A stretch of 64,000 bases of DNA from positions 62,001 to 126,000 of the forward strand of contig CAOLHI010001825.1 in NCBI GenBank assembly GCA_948474755.1. Reading direction: 5' to 3'. The notes beneath the pieces were generated by a model. That model was not told the DNA's origin and ran no database searches. It was given only the letters and a program-made list of their open reading frames with translations. Position numbers and translations under genes: made by a program. Numbering within the stretch: position 1 is the stretch's first letter; each line of letters starts with the position of its first letter. This stretch comes from Ctenosaura bakeri. Its lineage: Eukaryota > Chordata > Lepidosauria > Squamata > Iguanidae. Shown in pieces: positions 22,196 through 34,195 of the stretch.

Positions 22196-22506
22196 CTGGG
22201 GACATTAGAACATGGGTGCAAAGAAGTGAAGGGAGTAGACACAGAAACCCAGTAATGAAGAACAGCATTAAACTGGTTTTGGAGTAGGGCAGAGCAAATG
22301 GACAGCTGAATGGTAGAGGCAATGACTTCCAAGGTCTCCAGACTTTACAGTCAATCAGTGTCTGAGCTAAATTTCTATCAAAACAGAACTACATTCCCCA
22401 AATAAGCAATGGGGTGGGTGAGCAGGGGCACCCAGTTCCTGGGACTCTGATGTGCTAAGTAGCCAGCTCACTAAAGACTGTGGACTTGATTCTGTTGAGC
22501 ATAAAA

Positions 22507-22594
22507 AGGAAGGAAGGAAGGAAGGAAGGAAGGAAGGAAGGAAGGAAGGAAGGAAGGAAGGAAGGAAGGAAGGAAGGAAGGAAGGAAGGAAGGA
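22507..22594. repeat. (AAGG)n microsatellite
   Basis: About 21 nearly perfect AAGG units. Confidence 0.97.
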
Positions 22595-23159
22595 GAAAAT
22601 GTTGTAATTTGAGTTTGTATTCAGTTTGAATTCTAACTTAATGCTTCATGTCATTGTGGCTTGGGATGTCCAGTGGGTGTCTGGTATAAGATATTGCAAG
22701 GTTAATCTGTTCCCATTGTTTTCCTCTTTTATATGTTTGTATAGTTTTTAATATAGCAATCACTGAAGGCATGCTATTAAAGATGAATAAAGGGATCATC
22801 TTGGTTCCCTGGTACTAATTATTCTTGGGGAGGATTCTACTGAGCAGTCATTCTCTATTCTCCAGTAGGCTGCATTTTACATTTGATTGATCCACTCTAC
22901 TGCATTGTTTCATAAGATGAGGCAAGCAAGTATCTCAGCACATCAGGAGAAAGTGTCATTAGTGTTCAGTCTATATGACAAGCCATTGCCACCTTTCTAA
23001 CTATTCATGAGCACAGAATGAAAAACCTAAGCTCTTCAACTGTTTTGTGCTACAAGTCATAACCCCTTATGCTTTGCTGTGTGGGCTGGGACTTTTGAGG
23101 GTTGGTCAAAAACATCCAAGGCCAAAAGTTCTTCTCTCTTAGCAAATAACTGAATCTAT

Positions 23160-23265
23160 ATCAGTGGTGGGCAACCCATAATCCTCTGTGATGGACTGTG
23201 CCAGCAAGGATAGATGATGCTGCAGTCCAATAACATCTGGAGGGCAAAAAGTGTCTACCCCAATC
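23160..23265. mobile_element. Old DNA-transposon fragment
   Basis: The phrase agtggtgggcaaccc at one end and tccaataacatctggagggc at the other belong to a common squamate short-inverted-repeat element. Its better-preserved half is seen at 28.5 and 35.9 kb. The fragment is diverged. Confidence 0.45.
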
Positions 23266-25554
23266 TACGCCTTTTAAAATATGGGAGTCAGAAGCTAATC
23301 CCCCCCAACTCCCTTGTGAGCCATACCCCCAACACTCACAGAGCAAGCCTAAATACACAGAGAAGACCCAAACAGGTTTCCTTCCAGTCCTTCCCACAAT
23401 GGTGACCAGAAGTGATAATGTGTCACTTTCTGCCACTATTTTGAGAGGCACTACAGAAGAAAATTAGGCATTTGTGGTAATGGGAAGCTCTGAGAATTGT
23501 GTGCATGGAGTAGGAAATTTTTTGCATATTTCATGTGTTATTGAGGGATTTTCTGCATAGTTTCCCCACAAAAAGTACCTGAAAATCATGCCATGTTTAC
23601 AAACAAAGAAAATGGAGAATGAGAGGCTTGTGGAGACTGAAGGCAGCTTCAGGGACCTCCGTGTGGTCCCGAGACCAAATGCAGCCTGCAGCCCGCAGTC
23701 TGACCACTTCTATTTTAAATTTGTAATATAATTTTATGATGGCTTTCTGGATACGTCATTATTGATGTGGTCAACACACTGCAAGATGCACATAGATCAG
23801 GTTATATCTCAGTAGTATGGATATGTCTCTTTCATCTTAGATGGTTGGGCTATAAATAGCTGTTTTTCTGATTCAATTCAATAATCCATGCTGTACAAGT
23901 CTCTGTCTATGGTAGCTTGCAAAGAGATAATACCTAGGAAGAACAGCTCATTTCCAAACACAGCTTTTTAACCCTATTAAATGTTCTTGCTTACCTTCCC
24001 CACAGTCCTTTTGCCCTTTAATGGCAAGTCTTGTTGAATCCAGGGGGCAAAATCATTACTTCTCAATTATCTTAAGCTGCAGAAGATAACCTCTCTTTCT
24101 TTCTCCCTGGTGTTAAAATATGCACGTGGTTCTGATGTCTAGACAGTTGTGAAATATAGGTGGAGGAATGGCACAAATGCTGGACAGAAATGCATCCCAA
24201 ATGAAGTGCTTTTATTACAGAAGTATAATCACTAGGATAACTAATCACATCAATACCACATAGCTAATTAAACCCATTATAGTTACAATTCCCATGGAGG
24301 GGAGGTCAGACAAAGCAGCCATCCCCTTGACTCTGCTCTGCTAACAAAAGGCGTAGAAATTAAATAAAGTACACTGCATTTCATTCAGGTTCAAAAGAGA
24401 AAAGTTTAACAACTACACAGTGGTTAAACAAAGAAACCCTGTGAAGACGGGTTGTGGCTGTACAGAGATGTTCAAAGAATGCCTCATAATTTACCTAAGC
24501 TGCCTTTAAGGTAAAAGAAATGATCTGGAGACAATATTGCCCCAACCAATTTGGGGAAAGAGGAAGCAAACAAAGGCCTGCTGTAAGACCAAAAAGAACA
24601 AAGGCCATCTACCAGCTGATACACTTCACAAAAGAATTATTGATACTGAGGCTTAAAAGAAAGAAATTAAGGAAGGAATGATACCCTTTGCCTGCTTGTA
24701 TATGAAGGAATGAGTCTGCACTAGGGATTGGTGAGGATTTTGTTTGTGTTCCTTTTTTCATAAAGACGTTAAAAAGGTATCACATCCCTTCAACATTTCT
24801 AAGTAAAGAGCTACAGGTCTAAAAAAAAAAAAATGTGAGGGTAACTTATCCATTCCTAGTACGAGCTAGGTCTTGGGAAGCAGTTAGTTTGAAGCACCGG
24901 GGAAGAATTGATCATCCTTCTCTCCTACACTTCTGCCACAATGTTTATAAAAGATAGTGGCACCGAGGATGCCCAAACTGTTGATGGTAAAATTGGTTCT
25001 GAGCTAAAATGGGATATTTGTTGAGAACCTTTGTTCATTCCTCTTATTGTTCAGTTGCAGAGCCATCTGTCTATCCTCTTTCTCCTGGGCATGATCTGCC
25101 ATTATACTCAACACATATGTTTGTGATACATGTTTTGTCTATATCACAATTCTCCAGTGCCCATCAAAGAGAACTCAAGATGGCTATTTTCATGTGATGA
25201 TGTGTCTTCTCATTGACTCCAGTCTAAAGCATCTCTATTCTAGAGTTGTCTTAGTTTTTCTTAGCTTTCTTTTTTCCTAGAAAAAGTAACAGGGTCATGT
25301 ATGAAAAGGGTTATCAACACCTACTATCATCTGCATGTCTCTTAGTTGTGCTAAATACATTTTCTTTCATGAGATATGTGTAAGTCTGTGTCAGGCTTAG
25401 TCTTGTGGGAGTTCCCATTTCTGCATCATCAAGGTTGTTCCGGTTCAGATCCATGTTGTCGTTGTTAGGTTTCTTTAAGTCTCCTCCAACTTGTGGCAAG
25501 CCTTTCACACTTGTGGCAATCATATACAGCATTTATTCAGAGGAAGTTTCCTCT
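23266..25554. other. No recognisable feature
   Basis: About 2.3 kb without a gene or named repeat. An A run is at 24821-24833. Confidence 0.35.
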
Positions 25555-25622
25555 TAGATTGAGACTGAGTTTGAAATCTGGTGTCTCAGAGTCCTAGTCA
25601 AACCACCACACCACACCATGCT
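25555..25622 (-). mobile_element. Sauria SINE head fragment
   Basis: The complement reads cagcatggtgtggtgtggtg, then gtttgac and an agatttcaaactc B-box remnant. Only the tRNA-like head is recognisable. Confidence 0.5.
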
Positions 25623-26344
25623 GTCCCTCTCTGTGTTCTCTCATCCCCTCTAATTTTATAAACATCAACAGTGGGTAAATAAAAGACATTAACAATTTTC
25701 AAAGAGACAAATTCATATAGGATTAAACAACTGTTAACAACAACCACAGGAGTATCACATGTATTGAAATCTATGTATTCATTCACAGAAGTTGTTCACT
25801 AGGGATTTATGAAGTGTGTATTGTCTAAATGTGCCCCTTTACAGCTTTCCATGGGATATTTTGCCCTTGCTGTATGTCTTGTGTTCATTAACAAAATCAG
25901 TAAATCTATACCAAGTTTCAAAGAATCTGTTTAATTCTTCTTGTTCCCTCTGTGCTCATAGTTTTTTAACAGTTTTTTTTCCTTGTAGGAGAGTATTCCA
26001 TGACTGTATTCCATGCATATATTCCATGCATATAACAAATCCTTAGTCTTTCTCCCGTGTGTTGGTGTTAGTCACAGTCAGTAAGCAAGTTGCTGTCTTC
26101 TCTTCCTATTTTGTCATTTTTCTCACTGAATTCTGTAGCAGCTATGCCTTCTCTAGAACAACACTCCAGCCACCTACACATCACCATTTAGGCCTTGCTC
26201 ACAGCTTCAGTCATTATTTCTGCAATTCCACCTTAGAGATGCAAAAAATATTGGGAAATATCCAAAAAAAAGTTTGAAAAACATGTTTTTCAAGTGTTGA
26301 GAAATCCTGATGAGAAGAATCCTGGCCTGACAAGAATCTTCTCA

Positions 26345-26612
26345 GACGCTTGCACATGGTTGTTTTCTGTGCAGGAAGCAGCATTTTCCACATGGAAAAT
26401 AATGTTTCAATACAGAAATATGCTGTTTTCTGCACATAAAATGCTGTAATTGAGGGTTTATTCCGCGTAAATTTCTCACATGGTTGATAGAAACCAATAT
26501 TTTTTCTGTATAGGAATTAACATTTTTATAGTGAATACTATTTTCTATGCAGAGAATTCTGTTTTCTGCACAGAAAGTGCTGTTTTCTGCATAAAACATT
26601 CACGTATGAATT
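26345..26612. repeat. Degenerate tandem repeat of a ~20-bp self-complementary unit
   Basis: Variants of the unit GCTGTTTTCTGCACAGAAA recur about ten times with drift, in both orientations because the unit is partly palindromic (ttttctg…cagaaaa). On the minus strand the translation shows a repeated FCAEN/YCAEN pattern, which only reflects the repeat. It may be part of an old interspersed repeat. Confidence 0.7.
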
Positions 26613-27055
26613 TTGGAGAGAATAAGTCCCAAATTGTGAACATCCTTCAAACACTGTATCATTTTTGAATACTTTCTTGCAGCAGAAAGAAAATTGCTGA
26701 AATTACTCATCACTACCTTCAAGAAGAAACTTAGTGAAGAATGACATTCCTATCTACCCTGCAGTTGCCAAATCTTTAGAAAACCAGGGGGTTGGTTTAG
26801 TTCCATTCCACAAAAAGAGATGCTTAAGAGCAATCATGTCAACTGGCTTCTCATTTCCCCATTCCAGAGATCAACCAGGGCAACAAGAAACTCCCCAAGA
26901 GCCATCAGGAATCCATCTGGATTTATAAAGCTCCTGAGACAGACCACCTTAATAGATTCCCCATCCCTGAAAAGCTTCTAAGTCCCAGCAAGTCTTCTCA
27001 TTATTAGAGAGAGAGGCAAGGAAACACCAACTCAAATGCAGTCCTTTCAGCAAAC

Positions 27056-27056
<1 letters not shown>

Positions 27057-27117
<61 letters not shown>
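27057..27117. repeat. (AAT)n microsatellite at an L2 3' end
   Basis: About 20 perfect AAT units directly abut the L2 tail (complement of ggcgggatagaaatt), so the repeat probably grew from the tail of that element. Confidence 0.97.
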
Positions 27118-28398
27118 TTCTATCCCGCCTCTCCCAATGGATCGAGGCGGCATTACAAAAATATATAAAAACATTAAAACATTAAAATGCACCCTATCCT
27201 CCCCACCCTCCAACCCTTCTATCCCCCTAAAACATATTAGTTAATTAAAACAAATTAAAAACAAGATTAACACAAAAGACAATGATGAGAGGTGGTGGAA
27301 CACTAATCTGGGAAGGCCTGTCGGAAGAGAACTGTCTTGACTGCTTTTTCAAAGCAGTCAAGACTGGTAATGTGCCGGGTCTCCTCCGGCAGGCCATTCC
27401 ATAACTTGGGAGCGACAGAAGAAAAGGTCCTCTGGGTAACCGCAGCCAACCTAGTTCTGATTGGCTGCAGTAAATTCCTCCCAGAGGACCTTAGTGTGTG
27501 GGGCGGATTATATGGGAGAAGGCGATCCCGCAGGTAGGCTGGCCCCAAGCCATGAAGGGCTTTAAAGGTAAAAACCAACACCTTGTACTGTGCCCGGAAA
27601 CTAATAGGCAGCCAGTGTAAAGACTTCAGAATAGGTGTTATATGGTCAGTTTTAGATCTTCCGGTGACCAACCTGGCTGCCATATTCTGAATTAATTGAA
27701 GTTTCCGGACTAAGCACATGGGTAGCCCTATGTAGAGCGCATTACAGAAGTCAAGCCGTGAAGTTACCAGCGCATGTACCACTGTTTTTAGGTGTTCCAA
27801 GTCCAGGAAGGGGTGCAGCTGGCATATCAGCCGAAGTTGATAGCAGGCACCTGGCTGCCGCATCAATTTGAGCTGTCATCTGAAGCGGCGAGTCCAGGAG
27901 CACTCCCAAGCTGCGGACACAGTCTTTCAGGGGAAGTGTGACCCCGTCTAGAACTGGTTGACAAACCTCTATACCTGGGCTGGGGCCCCCAACAGCAAGT
28001 ACCTCCGTCTTATCTGGATTCAGCTTCAGTCTGTTTTTCCTCATCCAGTCCATTACTGCTTCTAGGCATTCATTTAGAGGTGAGATGCCATCCTTAGTTG
28101 ATGCTGTTATCCGAGGCATGGAGAGATATATCTGGGTGTCATCAGCATACTGATAGCACCTTGCTCCATGCCTCCTGATGATCTCTCCCAGCGGTTTCAT
28201 GTAGATGTTAAATAGCACTGGGGACAGGACAGCGCCCTGAGGGACGCCAGATTTAAGCTCCTTTTTCGAGGAGCAGCTGTCCCCAAGCATCACCATCTGG
28301 TATCTACCTGAGAGATAGGACCGGAACCACTTAAGTGCAGTGCCTCCGATCCCCAGCCCTCTCAGGCGTTCCAGAAGGATACCGTGGTCTATGGTCTA
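27118..28398 (-). mobile_element. L2 LINE, 1.3 kb, 5'-truncated
   Basis: The 3' untranslated region at 27118-27302 includes the complement of gaggcgggatagaaat. The ORF2 remnant extends to about 28398. The element is well preserved, with one main frame break, suggesting a relatively recent insertion. Confidence 0.88.
27303..28390 (-). pseudogene. L2 ORF2 reverse transcriptase, one frameshift
   Basis: Frame 27751-28296, with homology continuing 5' to about 28390, reads KSGVPQGAVLSPVLFNIYMK, the catalytic YQYADDTQIY and WMRKNRLKLNPDKTE. After a break near 27800-27860 it continues in frame 27303-27866 with SRLDFCNALYIGLP, LHWLPISFRAQYKV and the C-terminal FRQAFPD. The YADDTQIY and LDFCN…LP combination is characteristic of the L2 clade. 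The endonuclease and N-terminal reverse-transcriptase motifs are missing because of 5' truncation. Confidence 0.9.
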
Positions 28399-28504
28399 CA
28401 TAGAGGGTTGTTAGCAAGAGAATGGACAATGTTTTCACCCTATTGTCTTTCTAACAGTCAGAATTAACATTAGCTCTATCTTAGTTCCCTTATTTTTTCT
28501 CTTA

Positions 28505-28705
28505 GCAGAGATACTCTGGGTTAGCCTTCTCCAACCCAACTGGTGGCCTCCAGTTATGTTGCCTTACAGCTCCCATCATCCCCAGTTAGCTCAGGCCAGA
28601 GCCTCCCCAGTTCTTTATTCTTGCTGAAGAAATGTGTCTGCTATATCCACAAGCACTTGAATTGATGCTTGATTTATCAGTAGAATCTGAATCCTAAGGG
28701 ACTAT
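28505..28705 (+). repeat. 201-bp inverted duplicate, copy 1
   Basis: A base-by-base comparison with the complement of 35775-35975 found no difference over 201 bp. It contains half of a common squamate short DNA element (ggttagccttctcc…acagctcccatcat) plus about 100 bp beyond it. It begins about 105 bp upstream of the truncated 5' end of the L2. Confidence 0.9.
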
Positions 28706-29914
28706 TGCTTTTTCATCCCTCTTGAGTCAAACAGAGACAAGTGAAGCAATTTCAGAAACCGGATCTCACATTCTTCTTCCTTTTTTTCTCAGAACTAACT
28801 CCCTTTCCAAACAGGATCTAAAATTATCCTTCTTGATGCAAAGAACAGTATATTGAGAAGCCATGCCAACAGTTCTTATCTGACCCTGGTTCTGGAAAAA
28901 GAAGCCAGAGAGAACTGGGAACATGTTTTCATTCTTCTCTTCCACATAAAATGCTGCAAGCAACTCATTGTAAACTCACACTCTGTCCTCACAGCAGCTT
29001 TGAATGATTTCTGCTGCAGTGGAACAGTTAATTCTGTTAAGCACACAGCATTCTCAAAAGTCGTGAGCATGGGGGAAATGCCAATTTTATTCTGTCCTGT
29101 TTGGAAAAGTTGTTTTGGCAAGCCATTCTGAAAAGTAAAGGACAGGAAAAACAAGGGAAAAAAAGTGAAGACGTAGTCTTCCTGAACAATGACCGGAACC
29201 CAAATGTATCATCCTTGAAAACTTACAATTCAGGGAAATATAAAATAAAAATAAAAGTATCTGTAGCAAAACAGAGCATAAGGGAACAGGATACTAACAC
29301 ATGATTTTCATTTTAATTGCTGTACATTTTCTTTTATACAAAGTCTGGCATTATCTTGAGATTCTGGTAAAGCTATTCTATATATAAAGCTTGACTAAGG
29401 TTCAAGTTTTAAATTCATTACAATGCTATTGTGTTTTATTCACATAACACAATAGTGCCATGAAATGGATTGGAACATATTTCAAATGAGTTCACTCTCT
29501 ACTGGGGAGACCGGTGACCTGATAAAATTCACATGCAGGGAACCATTCAGCTCAGCCTCCAGGATCTGTTTTGGTAGTGTTTTCTCCTGGTTGCCCAAAA
29601 AGAGACCCAAGTCAAGATCAGTTTACTTCATCAAATTTGCACAGTAACAAAATAAGTTTAGTATATTTATGCTGATGTTAACCACAGTAGGTAGTTATCC
29701 CAGTTGTACATCACACAGACAATCACTGATAGTTGCATGGGGGGGGGCTGTACTTCAGTCGTGGTAAAGCATATGCTTTGTCTACAGAATATCACTACCT
29801 TATTCCTCAAAATCTCAAGTAGGGCTAGGAAAAAGCCCTGCCTGAAATTCAAGATGGCTGTTCCCAGTTAGAGTCAATAATACTGGATTAGAAGGACCAA
29901 TGATCTAACTGGTC
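28706..29914. other. No recognisable feature
   Basis: Overlapping frames up to 92 codons occur on both strands around 28.85-29.15 kb without any motif. A G run lies at 29740-29747. Confidence 0.35.
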
Positions 29915-29967
29915 CTATTGACCAGTCCCATATTAGGAAAAAGACAAGATATAAATAAAATAAAACT
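29915..29967 (+). mobile_element. LINE tail remnant
   Basis: The phrase attaggaaaaagacaagata, then taaataaaataaaac, resembles the L2 terminus. It is very short. Confidence 0.35.
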
Positions 29968-32619
29968 ACGATGGGCATCTAACCACTAGTAAGCCAGTCA
30001 TCTGGCCAAATATGACTCATTAAATGGTAATATGACTCTAAACACATATAACCACCAACTAATCATCTCTGTAATATTATCTTTATGAAGCTGGAGTTTA
30101 CAATAGACGTCTACCTTATCAGAAATCTGCAGAAGGTACAAAGCACTAACCATTTCTTTTTTTACCAACCAGACTATTACAGGAGATTTTCTTACTAAGC
30201 AGTTAGATGCTTTCTGTATGAGGTGCCACTTGGTAAAGGCTTGTCCCTATTTAACCATCACAGTTATATCTCATTGTACACACAACTCAGAAGGTAGTCC
30301 ACATTTGCCACATTCAGTTCAATCTTAGCAGTTTTTTTCTTGATCTGAGAAATCTGAGTTTCCATATCATAAGCCAATCTGAGTTGTGTGAGAATCCCAG
30401 CGTGCATTAGACCTGCCCATGCTGTGACTTGACCATCTGATTGCAGCTATCATGAGACCAGATACATTTCTGAGCACATGATAAGGTGTGTGGGGAAAGT
30501 TAGTGGTCTTGTCATGTGCTGAAATTTGTCCTTGATGCACAATGGAGCAATCAGCTACCACCTCACTGCAGACCAGTGATGCATATTGAGTTTACTTTAT
30601 ATGTCCAAAGACAATATTTGTCCATATGAACTGTCTCAGAAAGAAAACATCTTTTGTACACATACAAATTAATGAAAGGATCACTCAGGGGTGTTGCTGC
30701 AGGGGGAGGGCACAAAATTAGAGATCTATTCCTCCAAATGGACTTTTCCTTCAGTCTCTGAGTTTCTAGCATTGCAGTCTCTTAAAGCTTCAAATGGGCA
30801 TTTAGAAATAGAGTTTAGGCACCCAAAGAGAAAAAACAGACAACGTTACCAAGGGAATGCAAACACAGTTCTAGGTATGAACAATGTTCAGTGTCTCACT
30901 CTCTGCAGTGCTAGAAATATGCAGACTGAAATCAAATTTCACTTGGGGAGGGGAAAGAAGTTTTACAGGGGAGGCAATGCCTTCATTCTCTCCCCTCCTC
31001 CTCCACACACACCATAGTTCCACCCTTGGCGTCACTTGAGAAGTCTCAGGTTTCATGCCTCTCTACTGACAACAATTAGAAATCTACAAGGAGTTAGTTT
31101 GGAAGAACTAAATTAGATCACTGCCCCTTCTGCGGAAACAAAGCCTGTCGAAATTTGACAGGTTTTATACTAAGTGTCATTAAACTTTGTTCTCTTTTCA
31201 AAGGGACTTGACAATAACTATTTCTTGGCAGAAGTGGATGAAATTTGCAGGTTTAAATTATCTTTCTGAGAGAATTAAGTCTGTTAACTTCCTGACAGGG
31301 GAAGTTGTTTAAGAGCAGCTTTCTAAGTTTTGCTTTTTCAAAAAGGGACTTCATTATACCCTTGTTTGTTATTGTATGAAATCTGTGTGAAAATGATATA
31401 CATCATATAGGAGCCCCAGGCAAGAAATCTGAATTTTCAGAGGAATAAGTACAGGTTGTTTTGTGTTAGGTGCCTTTAAATGGACTGTGACTGAAATAAA
31501 AGGGGATTTGCTACTTTTTTGCAACATTTTGTGCATAATTTATAGGCCTGTATTACAGTAGAAGCCCTCAGTAGGAAACTTGTACAGTTTCTGAGAGAGA
31601 GAAGTGCAGGGGTTAGACTCATCTGTCAAATTTACTTTCTCTCAGTTTCTCTTTTTTCCCATTGTGAATTCCACTCATTCTGCACTTTGATTTTGTGTCT
31701 GCTTGGTTCACATGAAAAATGATGCACGTTACTATAGCTATTTCTCCTGTATCATGATCCATTCTATGAACAATTCTCCTCAATATATACATTTAATTAA
31801 ACAAGCAATTATTTCATCTTGCTCTACAAAATGGGACACAATGTACCTTCAATTTGATTGGCAACAGTTTTCATAATATACTTTTAAAATTGTTATTTTT
31901 TCAACAATAAATGCATTTTTTGCATGTTTTCCAGAAGATACACATTTGTGTGCACATTTTTGTGCAAATTTGTAGGAGGTAGGTGAACCCTATTGCAAAA
32001 TTCAGGACAAATTTTGAAGCACAGCTGAGGTTTGATGTACATATTGCTGCAAAAAAATGCAAAATGTACAATGCAAAGTTTATAATATTAACCTCAAATC
32101 ATGAGCAAATATCTTCCCATGCTTTGTTCTTTTGAAGAATGAAAAACGTTACGGATTTTGTTTGCTCATTTGACATCATATGGCCATAGTTATCTCTACT
32201 AGATTGGATGGAAGGGATAACTCTCTATTGAGGACATATACGGAAATGCATATTACAATACAGATGAGTTGAAATAAACCTCATAGTGGCTGCGAGTTGT
32301 AATGTAATATATCTGGAAGACACCTGGCTGAAGATGTCTGCTGTACAGTTTGTGCACACTTCGTAATGCATAGTGGGCACTCTTTTAAAAATTGGAGTTT
32401 TGTGAGCAATTTTCAGTGTTCTTTGCTTCATCCCTGCCGCCTTCCCCCAGTTATGTGTTAGGATAGATAAACTTTTCTAGCCTTGAAAATAGTTTATGAA
32501 AAAATAAATTTAAGAAGACACACAGTGTCCTTTCTGCTGGATCAATAGATAAAACAGAACAGCAACGTTTTAAGCAATGTCTTCTTTTGGAGAGAGTTGC
32601 TGGATTTTTTTTTCCCCAA
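29968..32619. other. No recognisable feature; diffuse TGCAAA-rich tract at 31.9-32.1 kb
   Basis: No gene is visible. At 31905-32085, motifs such as gcattttttgcat, tttgtgtgcacatttttgtg and aaaaaatgcaaaat recur in both orientations. This resembles the degenerate self-complementary repeat at 26.4 kb, but I cannot define a period. Confidence 0.35.
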
Positions 32620-32847
32620 GGGCTTTTCATGCTACAATTTCCCTATTATTACACTATGATTCTGCTTTAACTGCCGTGGTTACTTCCTAAGGAACCCTTG
32701 GACTTGCCCTTTAGGTTAGAGGCATTTAGAATTCTCAACCATAAAGATCTAGTGCCTCATTAAAGTACAAACCACAAGATTTTATAAGATTCAGCATGGC
32801 TGCTGAAGTGGAACCATAGTGCTATAACTGTATCATGTGAAAGGGCC
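32620..32847. mobile_element. Diverged palindromic DNA transposon, TSD CAA
   Basis: The ends GGGCTTTTCATG and the complement of GGCCCTTTCACATG are flanked by CAA on both sides. The interior phrases tgattctgctttaactgccg and gctgctgaagtggaaccata are in inverse arrangement. It belongs with the subfamily at 53.1 and 59.6 kb that carries 'tttaactgccgtgg'. Confidence 0.72.
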
Positions 32848-32951
32848 CAAGGTTAGTCTAGGAGTATTTTGAGTACAAACGAGTGCTGAAGAGCTTTATA
32901 ATAAACTCCCACTACAGGAATAATGCTTCATAAATACAGGATTAAAGGGGA

Positions 32952-33163
32952 TGTAGCTAGCATGGTGTAGAGGTCTGAGCATTGGATTATTATTCTGGAG
33001 ACCAAGGTTTGATTCCTCCCTCAGCCATGGAAACCAGCTGAGTGACCTTGGGCATATTACACACTCTCAGCCCAAGAAAACCCCATGATAAGTTTCTCCT
33101 AGGATGGCCATAAGTTGGAATCAACTTGAATGCACACATCAACAACAACAACAACAACAACAT
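32952..33163 (+). mobile_element. Sauria SINE with long (CAA)n tail
   Basis: It runs from tagctagcatggtgtagagg through gaccaaggtttgattcctcc and tggccataagttggaatcaa to a tail of six CAA units. The internal site (GGATTATTATTCTGG) has no insertion. It is a near full-length copy with a central deletion. Confidence 0.9.
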
Positions 33164-34195
33164 ACTATTTTATGTAAGAAATCTACAAAACTCTGAAATG
33201 CCCTTGGCTTCAAGAATTAAATTCTTGGTTTCAAGAATTAAATTCCTAGTGAACCAAAGCAAATGAATACAAGTTAAGGGAGACTGCAAGAATGGCAACA
33301 GTTTACCTATTGGAAGGATTCCTTCAAATCATTTGAGGACCTCAATGCAGAATATGAACTTCTCAAATATGCTTTGTGTTAATACATGCAACTCCAACAC
33401 TGTTTAAGGGCTATCTTTGGTCCAAATGCCCTTAAGGTAATGTCCATAACTCCTACAATACTTACATTCTTATACATAGTGGAGGATTTCTTATGTTGGT
33501 GCTGCGTTAGGTACTATGTTGGTGCAGAACAAATGAATTACTGAACTAGGTAGATACGTCCCTTTGGAACCGCATTCTAACAAATATCAAAAACTTTGCC
33601 CCGGCTCTTCAGTTACAATTAATACAACAGAAAACCATTTTACATTCATATTCGACACTAAACAAATTTTACTGTGCAAATACATCAATCCACAATAAAT
33701 GCTGGAGATGTTCTGAATACAATGGAGCTTGTATGTGTTTTTATGTTCAGTGTAGTCCTGTCAAATCATCATTCCCTCCCAGCAAGAAGAGGTCAGCTTT
33801 GTACTAGAAGCAGCTTTAGTCTTTTCTGCATATAACCTCCTTTTCAGACATCTATTTAGGCTTACCAGGTTAATTCCACACCTCAAGAATTCAGAGCCAA
33901 AATCCAGGGATGACCCCTGGTTATGTTACAGAGGGTGGGTCTTGGCAGTGTTGCCAGAGTGATTTTACATGGGGCAGCTCCTGGTGATCATCAATCACAG
34001 TTACACGTATGTCATTCAAATTAAAAACACTATCTAACAAATGAGGACAATACAGTTGTCCCTCTACATTTGCAGGTTTAAAATTCACAGATTTGATTAT
34101 TTGCAAGTTTCTCCATCCACTGCGCCCCCACCTCAAGTGTCTTTTTTCCAGGGCATCATCCCTCTCGGGAGCTCTGATCAGGCTGAGTACCCTTA
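33164..34195. other. No recognisable feature
   Basis: No gene or nameable repeat. A short tandem (ttcaagaattaaattc twice, about 33212-33245) is visible. A minus-strand frame at 33921-34265 runs into the CR1 3' end and is not a gene. Confidence 0.35.

Noticed and set aside
26342..26668. Repeat-containing protein (FCAEN pattern)
   Set aside because: The pattern is only a translation of the ~20-bp DNA tandem and appears in frames on both strands.
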